Shown here: positions 59,020 to 64,000 of the stretch, piece by piece
Layout of the letters: each line of letters starts with the position of its first letter
How positions within the stretch are numbered: position 1 is the first letter of the stretch
DNA from: Candidatus Gastranaerophilales bacterium
GTDB lineage: Bacteria > Cyanobacteriota > Vampirovibrionia > Gastranaerophilales > Gastranaerophilaceae
Direction of reading: 5' to 3'
Assembly: GCA_910586855.1 (NCBI GenBank)
Contig: CAJUJH010000001.1
Location: forward strand, 496,001-560,000
DNA: 64,000 bases
The notes under the pieces: generated by a model
The model's input: only the letters and a program-made list of their open reading frames with translations
What the model was told of the DNA's origin: nothing
Databases searched by the model: none
Position numbers and translations under genes: made by a program

Positions 59020-59575
59020 GATTATAATAACTGTTTTTTTCAGTAATAATTACATCGCATGGTATATCAAATTCTTCGCATGGAACGCTCTTTAATACCA
59101 TTTCATCAGGCAGGATGATAATCTTTTTTGCCCTTAAATCCTTTCTTTTAAAAAGCCTGTCGTAATATCCCCCTCCATATCCAATCCTGTTAAAATCTTT
59201 ATCAGCACATAAAGCCGGTGTTATTATAATGTCTAAAATGCTTAAATCACATAAAGGTTCACTCTTAGGTTCATAGATTTTATATTTGTTAAGACAAATT
59301 TCATCCCCGGTTTTATAAGGACAGATATCAAGCTCCATATTGCAGCATACGGGCAGGTAAAAATTTTTATCCTTTGATAAAGTATTTTCCAGTATCTCTA
59401 AAATATTTAATTCAGCCCCTTTAGGATAAAAAAGCATAATGTTTTTTGCTTGTTTAAAAAGGTTGTTATTTAAAATTTTTTGCGAAATTGAATTTGAAAT
59501 TTTACTAATGCTTCCATCTAAAAAAAGCTCATCCCGCCTTTTTTTATAAATTTTTCTGAGATAATCTTTATTCAT
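59003..59575 (-). CDS. 5-formyltetrahydrofolate cyclo-ligase
   Basis: Recycles 5-formyl-THF to methenyl-THF with ATP. 190 residues from the ATG at 59575 (MNKDYLRKIYKKRRDEL). The catalytic/phosphate loop RIGYGGGYYDRLF (about 140-152) and PALCADKDFN fit the family. The start lies within the stop region of the 58-residue gene (8-bp overlap), so the chosen start replaces an 11-codon longer version that would lie within that gene. Confidence 0.93.
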   Translation of the reverse strand: MNKDYLRKIYKKRRDELFLDGSISKISNSISQKILNNNLFKQAKNIMLFYPKGAELNILEILENTLSKDKNFYLPVCCNMELDICPYKTGDEICLNKYKIYEPKSEPLCDLSILDIIITPALCADKDFNRIGYGGGYYDRLFKRKDLRAKKIIILPDEMVLKSVPCEEFDIPCDVIITEKNSYYNPRSSL

Positions 59576-59744
59576 GGTTAAATTCAACAGGTACTGATGC
59601 GTATGCATTTCTTAATTTTTTTAATGTACCTAAATTTATAATTCCGCTTTTGTTGGAGGGTTTTTTATTATTTGTATCCTCCTCTTTTTGTTTATGCGGC
59701 ATATCATAAGAGTATAAATAATTCATTAATTTTTCACTATACAT
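59568..59744 (-). CDS. 58-residue hypothetical protein upstream of 5-FCL
   Basis: ATG at 59744. Begins MYSEKLMNYLYSYDMPHK, a Lys/Asn-rich middle and a C-terminal helix (NLGTLKKLRNAYAS) ending in VEFNHE. Polar, no signal peptide. It overlaps the 5-FCL start, so if real it is translationally coupled. Unknown function. Confidence 0.5.
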   Translation of the reverse strand: MYSEKLMNYLYSYDMPHKQKEEDTNNKKPSNKSGIINLGTLKKLRNAYASVPVEFNHE

Positions 59745-59879
59745 AAAATAAACCCTGTAAAACTTCCCTTTTATATTTTAAAAAAGCATTTTTAAGTTTT
59801 TAAATTGCTACAATGTTAATTTTATTTACAAAAATTAACAATACTTTTTAGAAAATATGTTATTTATGGAAATAAAAAT

Positions 59880-60212
59880 TTATCCCGGTGGCCATTTTAG
59901 AGGGCGTCCTGAAATTATATGCAGATGAATATGAAATACCTCCTGCCCTGCGCCTTTTCCTGTATTAATAACGGTTCTATAGTCTTTTATGCCGAGTTTT
60001 TTCGTTACTTCCTTAACTCCAAATAAAAGTTCCGCCATAAGGTTTTTATCCTCAAGCTCATTTAAGCTTTCAACATGGCGCTTTGGAATAACAAGGATAT
60101 GTACAGGCGCTGAAGGGTTTATATCATTAAATGCTGCAATATATTCATTTTCGTATACTAATTCTGAAGGTATTTCTCCATTTGCAATTTTGCAAAAAAT
60201 GCAATCACTCAT
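59880..60212 (-). CDS. HIT-family nucleotide hydrolase (HinT-like)
   Basis: Hydrolyses AMP-linked substrates in the family. 110 residues: start MSDCIFCKIANGEIPSE with Cys pair (CxxC), PKRHVESLNEL, and the histidine triad VFHIHLHIISGR (catalytic His in HxHxH, about 95-99). Complete, single gene. Confidence 0.95.
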   Translation of the reverse strand: MSDCIFCKIANGEIPSELVYENEYIAAFNDINPSAPVHILVIPKRHVESLNELEDKNLMAELLFGVKEVTKKLGIKDYRTVINTGKGAGQEVFHIHLHIISGRPLKWPPG

Positions 60213-60304
60213 CTAAATTTCTCATCTCCAATATTTGTGAAACCATGCTAACACAATTTTGTAATCTTTTGTGTTAATTTTTAAGATATATGTATAATAT
60301 TGTT

Positions 60305-61420
60305 ATGATTAAAAAAATATTATGCATATGTTTAATATATTTCCTTTTTCCGCATTTTGTTTTAGCTGAATCAATAAAAGGTGGAATTGAACAAACTGAT
60401 ATAAAAGAGCAGATTGATAAAAAACTCTTTACGGGCGAAGTCGATGTATTAGATGAAAAAGATACAATCAAAATGACGGTTTCTCAGGTCCTAAACGGCA
60501 GTTATACGGAAATCGGGGATGAGTTTTTTGCAGAAATTACAGAAGATGTACTTGGAGGCAAGCGCAAAAAGGGAATAATTGTACCAAAAGGAAGTATAAT
60601 CCATGGGGTTGTAACAACTGTTGAAGACCCTAAAAATTTGGGACGAAATGGCTATATTGTTACTGTTTTTGACTACCTTGTAACTCCTGATGGCAGACAA
60701 ATTCCAATTAATGCAAGTTTATCCACAAAAGAAAATGTTGTAAAAGGAACTGCAAAAAATGTTGTAAAACATGTCGGCGTTACTGCTACAGGTGGTGTTG
60801 TCGGCACGCTTTTTGCAATGAATTTACTTGGGCTTGAAGCTGCAATAGCATCAAACGGTATGACTTTAGCTGGGGGTGCTGCTGTAGGAGGAGCTGTAGG
60901 GCTTGTTTCCTCTCTTATGAATAAAGGAAAAAATGTAAACATTAAACCCGGTGATGAATTAAAAATAAAGATGGTGACAGACCTTCAAATTCCCGTTATG
61001 TCAAAAGAAGCCTTTAGAGAAGATGATTTGCTGTATGATGGGCTTGATGTTGAAATAAACAAGGTTGCTTTTGAAAAAGACCCGTTTGGCGAAGAAGACA
61101 TTCTCACCCTTGATATGAAAATAAGCAATATGTCGGATAAAATGTTTTATGCATTTGATATTGCACTAATGAATGAAATAAAAAATGTTTATTACCCTTC
61201 TCCTTTTGGAGATACCTCTCTATGGTTTAAAAAAATCGAACCCGGCGATGTTGTTTTGGGCAAGTTATCTTTTACGATAGGTAACAAAAAATACAAGCAC
61301 TGGCTTGTTTTTTATGACAGAGCAACAAGAAAACCTATTGCAAAATATTCAATTGAAAATATTATTGCAGATAACAAAGTTAACAAAAGTAAAAAAGAGA
61401 AGAAAAATAAAAAGGCGTGA
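60305..61420 (+). CDS. Exported protein of unknown function
   Basis: 371 residues from the ATG at 60305. Signal peptide MIKKILCICLIYFLFPHFVL with cleavage after LAE or before SIKGG. A beta-rich domain (about 35-150) contains IIVPKGSIIHGVV, resembling outer-membrane or conjugation-channel beta domains (TrbI-like), then a Gly/Ala-rich hydrophobic stretch (about 150-205, GGVVGTLFAMNLLGLEAAI) and a second beta domain with KISNMSDKMFYAFD. TATAAT (60293-60298) ends six bases before this ATG and no ribosome site is seen, so it is probably leaderless. The ATG at 60290 would precede the promoter. Confidence 0.72.
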   Translation: MIKKILCICLIYFLFPHFVLAESIKGGIEQTDIKEQIDKKLFTGEVDVLDEKDTIKMTVSQVLNGSYTEIGDEFFAEITEDVLGGKRKKGIIVPKGSIIHGVVTTVEDPKNLGRNGYIVTVFDYLVTPDGRQIPINASLSTKENVVKGTAKNVVKHVGVTATGGVVGTLFAMNLLGLEAAIASNGMTLAGGAAVGGAVGLVSSLMNKGKNVNIKPGDELKIKMVTDLQIPVMSKEAFREDDLLYDGLDVEINKVAFEKDPFGEEDILTLDMKISNMSDKMFYAFDIALMNEIKNVYYPSPFGDTSLWFKKIEPGDVVLGKLSFTIGNKKYKHWLVFYDRATRKPIAKYSIENIIADNKVNKSKKEKKNKKA

Positions 61421-61480
61421 GGCAAGAATTTTTCTGTGTTTGTTTTTATATAGATATAACAGGCATGGTATGGAACTAAA

Positions 61481-63490
61481 ATGTCCCTGAATGGCAATTT
61501 TATAAATTATGAGCCTCCGCAAAGCGATTTGCTTCAAAAATATTTATTGAAGCAGGGTTCTTCTATGCCGCAAAACGGGACAAATAATCAAATAGGACAA
61601 TCTATTCAAGGGGTGCAAAATCCATATTTAAATAATACGCAAATGCCTGCAGCACAAGCACCTCAAATGCAAACTTCTCCTGAAAATGATACTTTTGAAA
61701 AGAAAAAAAATGCAACCAAGAGTGCAAAAATTGCAGCAGCATCGTTAAGCGGAGTTATGCTAATTGCCGGTGCCACGCTGCTTGGTAAGACAAAAGCGGG
61801 AAAAAAGCTTGTTAAGAAGACCGGTTTATTACTATCTTCCGGATGTGAGAAAGCTCTGCAAAAATTAAGAGGAAAAGTTGGCAGCGAAAAGGTAGATAAT
61901 GCAATAAGAGGATTTTATGATTTTCGCGACAATAAATTGACAAAAATGAATGCTGTTCCTGAAAACCTTGTAAATGGCAAGGATGTATTTTCAAGAAACG
62001 TAGCGGATATTGTAACTGGCAGGCGCCTGGATATTGCTAATATGACAGGTTTTAAGAAAACTGCTGCAGAAATTTATAAAACAACAATAGGAAAAGTTTT
62101 AAGCTGGTTCCACCTTTTAGATAAACATGCTACAAAACTTTATGAAAATGAGAGCATAAAAGGCGGAGTTAAAAAATATGTAAAAGCTTCATCCAATTAT
62201 GGAGAATATTCAACTACAACCCTTGCAGAGCTTAAAAAAGTATTGAGTCAAAGCCCAGATAAAAAATTCAAAATATCAGGCAAGGAACAAACAGGAAGCG
62301 AGCTTTTAAAAACTATCGAGTCATTGTTTGATGATACCGGTAAAAAAGTTGCAGATTTAGCCTCAGAAGCCAATGCTAAAGGCAGAATGATAAGCTACAA
62401 CAATATGCTCAAAGGGCTGAATGAAGAAGGTGTAAAAACAGCTCAAAGCCTGACTGAAAGAACAACTGAAGGCTTTGTAGAAAAAATCAGAGGCAAAAAA
62501 GTTAAAGACTTATTAACCGAACCTGTTGCAGGCACAATTCTTCAAAATGATAAAACGCATTATGCTCAAAGTGTTAAATCTGCCGTTGATTCCATAACGC
62601 GCACTGCAAGCACTGTTGTTGAAGAAACTGCCGGAGATATTGCAGGTTTAAAAAAGGTCTTGGGTACTGCTGATATTGATACATACGCTGAAATTGATAA
62701 AACTATAAAGCTTTTTGATAAGTATAAAAAGACAATTTTTGACGGAACTGCATCTTCTGCTAAAACCCAGGAAGAAATTTGCGGTAAACTTGATGATTTA
62801 ATATCCCGTATTTTAAAATCGAATAATCCAAACGGGCAGGAAGCAATAAAAACACTTGAAAATGTTAAAAAATCCCTGACAAATATTAAAGGTGGTTCTG
62901 TAGAAGAAATTATGGATATTGCACATGAAGTATTGGATGCAGAGACTTACAATAAAATAGTGCTTCCAAAATATAAAAATTTCCAAAAATCTCTGCAAGG
63001 CGCTTATCATAATGAAGCATCAGATGTTCTTGATAAATTAAGAGACATAAATTGCGGTTCTGCACCTACAGATTTTATGACACTTATCGGTTCAACCGCA
63101 TTATTGGGTGTTTACACAGCACAAGCCGAAAGCAATGATGAGCGCGTAAGTTTAGGCTTAACAACAGGTGTTCCTTTGATTTCTACAGTAGGTACTAACC
63201 TTCTTTGTGCAATAAAGAGTATAAGCGGCGGTAAGTCTATGGCAATATCTTTACTTGCAGGTTTTGTGACTAAAAAAGTTTGTGATGGCTTAAATAAAGT
63301 CTACAGAAAAGCAAGAGGATTAGAAGAAAATGCTAAGCCGTCAGTTGTCACAATAGAAGATTACATACCCTATAAAAATAAATTTGGGGAATTATTTATG
63401 GTGCCTCCGGGTACGGATATCAATACATTGAACAATAAAACCTTGAATGCAGCACAGATACAGCAAATTGGCACCGTACGATTATCATAA
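61481..63490 (+). CDS. Large lineage-specific membrane-associated protein (669 residues)
   Basis: No named family. Gln/Asn/Pro-rich N-terminus (1-70), a hydrophobic helix at about 85-103 (IAAASLSGVMLIAGATLLG) and another pair near 530-600 (DFMTLIGSTALLGVYTAQ; TTGVPLISTVGTNLLCAI). The middle is helical and Lys/Thr-rich. The C-terminus is more conserved-looking (VTIEDYIPYKNKFGELFMV). Overall plan is like the protein at 30.6-32.5 kb, suggesting a family of envelope proteins. A terminator follows. Confidence 0.66.
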   Translation: MSLNGNFINYEPPQSDLLQKYLLKQGSSMPQNGTNNQIGQSIQGVQNPYLNNTQMPAAQAPQMQTSPENDTFEKKKNATKSAKIAAASLSGVMLIAGATLLGKTKAGKKLVKKTGLLLSSGCEKALQKLRGKVGSEKVDNAIRGFYDFRDNKLTKMNAVPENLVNGKDVFSRNVADIVTGRRLDIANMTGFKKTAAEIYKTTIGKVLSWFHLLDKHATKLYENESIKGGVKKYVKASSNYGEYSTTTLAELKKVLSQSPDKKFKISGKEQTGSELLKTIESLFDDTGKKVADLASEANAKGRMISYNNMLKGLNEEGVKTAQSLTERTTEGFVEKIRGKKVKDLLTEPVAGTILQNDKTHYAQSVKSAVDSITRTASTVVEETAGDIAGLKKVLGTADIDTYAEIDKTIKLFDKYKKTIFDGTASSAKTQEEICGKLDDLISRILKSNNPNGQEAIKTLENVKKSLTNIKGGSVEEIMDIAHEVLDAETYNKIVLPKYKNFQKSLQGAYHNEASDVLDKLRDINCGSAPTDFMTLIGSTALLGVYTAQAESNDERVSLGLTTGVPLISTVGTNLLCAIKSISGGKSMAISLLAGFVTKKVCDGLNKVYRKARGLEENAKPSVVTIEDYIPYKNKFGELFMVPPGTDINTLNNKTLNAAQIQQIGTVRLS

Positions 63491-63519
63491 GAAAAAAGGA
63501 TAGGGAAAAATAAGGATAT

Positions 63520-63553
63520 AAAAACACTCTTTAAGAAATAAAGAGTGTTTTTG
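63520..63553. terminator. Bidirectional terminator
   Basis: AAAAACACTCTTT and AAAGAGTGTTTTT form a 13-bp stem with a loop of about 8 nt, between the convergent genes. Confidence 0.93.
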
Positions 63554-63578
63554 TTCTATTTAATAAAATCTAAGTCAA

Positions 63579-63758
63579 TTATTCTTCAATTTGAATAACT
63601 GAAACAGGGCATGATTCAGCTGCTTCTTTAACGCAGTCTTCATTACCTGCAATATTTGCTTCAACAACAGTTGCAACATCTTCTACCTTAAAAACATCAG
63701 GGCAAAAAGATTCGCAAGCGCCGCATGCTATACAACCTTCTTCGATTCTAACTTTCAT
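63579..63758 (-). CDS. 4Fe-4S ferredoxin (mono-cluster type)
   Basis: Low-potential electron carrier. 59 residues: CIACGACESFCP gives cluster ligands C9, C12 and C15, and the fourth is in AAESCPVSV (about C50). C19 and C42 are placed where mono-cluster ferredoxins of the Thermotoga type carry a disulfide. AAAGGAG precedes the ATG. A possible electron donor to the dehydratase activase or other anaerobic enzymes elsewhere in the genome. Confidence 0.94.
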   Translation of the reverse strand: MKVRIEEGCIACGACESFCPDVFKVEDVATVVEANIAGNEDCVKEAAESCPVSVIQIEE

Positions 63759-63864
63759 TTGGTTAACTCCTTTAAATTATTTAGTAAAACATTATGTACT
63801 TGATTTGAATTATACTAAAAAAGAACCTAAAAAAGCAAGATTCCAAAAGTACCATTTTTATAAA

Positions 63865-64000
63865 TTATAAGTTTTTAATATCCTTTGTAGTATCTAATAG
63901 CTTAGCTAGAGTCTTAGCATCTCCCTTAAGTTTGAAATATTCTGCAAACTTAGGTGTAGTCTTAAGATTATAAGAACGTCCGTTTTTATCCTTTGTTCTT
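63865..64000 (-). CDS. scpB: Probable ScpB C-terminus, 5' part outside window
   Basis: 44 codons to the stop at 63865, continuing past the right edge. KDKNGRSYNLKTTPKFAEYF is like the last conserved block of segregation and condensation protein B (GRP-x-x-YGTT-x-x-FLEYFGL). The ending is Lys-rich (TTKDIKNL). Assignment rests on this short segment only. Confidence 0.5.
   Translation of the reverse strand, partial: RTKDKNGRSYNLKTTPKFAEYFKLKGDAKTLAKLLDTTKDIKNL

Overview
The window is low-GC (roughly one third G+C by eye) and gene-dense. It looks like a gut-type member of the non-photosynthetic cyanobacterial sister group (Vampirovibrionia/Melainabacteria, order Gastranaerophilales). I infer this from three things. 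atpD and atpC form a separate two-gene cluster, as in Cyanobacteria. There is a Ycf45/SpoIIIAA-type ATPase. The anaerobe equipment includes two rubrerythrins, rubredoxin, a 4Fe-4S ferredoxin, a formate/nitrite channel and a 2-hydroxyacyl-CoA dehydratase activase. No rRNA is present; one tRNA-Arg(CCT) is. No species assignment is claimed.

Layout. 1-7.3 kb: aldehyde dehydrogenase (cut by the window edge), dGTPase, CreD, a coiled-coil/Ca-binding protein, and an oxidative-stress operon (PerR-like regulator, rubredoxin, reverse rubrerythrin). 7.4-12 kb: a tiny hydrophobic peptide locus, two XRE regulators, an sRNA-like promoter-terminator unit, lineage-specific proteins, and an O-acetyltransferase behind a MerR-type promoter. 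12-14.5 kb: a RloA/RloB-like defence pair beside tRNA-Arg, whose 5' part is repeated twice upstream. 14.5-33 kb: mostly core genes (bcp-like, thiC, ispH, rpsA, dtd, a Clp-N repeat protein, pcrA, a DprA-like protein, atpDC) mixed with small membrane and regulator modules. 33.4-37.6 kb: cassette array 1. 37.9-47.1 kb: rluB, serS, carbonic anhydrase, FNT channel, Ycf45-like ATPase, PNP, an omega-like subunit and a secreted HExxH protein. 47.3-50.4 kb: cassette array 2. 50.7-53.9 kb: a 942-residue glycine-rich prepilin with a divergent XRE regulator. 54-64 kb: DegT aminotransferase, small membrane protein pairs, rubrerythrin, CHAP amidase, 5-FCL, HIT protein, two large lineage-specific proteins, ferredoxin and an scpB-like fragment.

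The most unusual content is two arrays with 15 and 11 units, all on the minus strand and about 240-300 bp each. Every unit encodes roughly 80 residues of a Cys-rich domain. Near-invariant DNA blocks (LQLCD...SSKYGAAQC, GGCQG, SVRCVLDL) flank segments that vary in sequence and length. Units mostly lack starts and promoters, are more G+C-rich than their surroundings, and share sub-segments in different combinations within and between arrays. Both arrays are preceded on their own strand by related leaders of about 200 bp. This is what a reservoir of silent donor cassettes for a hypervariable surface protein, perhaps a pilin head, would look like. The expression locus is not visible here.

Three smaller recurring modules stand out: (i) three loci encoding 21-24-residue hydrophobic peptides behind perfect Shine-Dalgarno sequences in highly structured transcripts, resembling type I toxins; (ii) two divergent pairs of an AbrB/MazE-like protein and a ~65-residue helical protein around a palindrome; (iii) two, possibly three, pairs of a two-TM protein and a one-TM miniprotein. 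Several genes appear to have leaderless transcripts.
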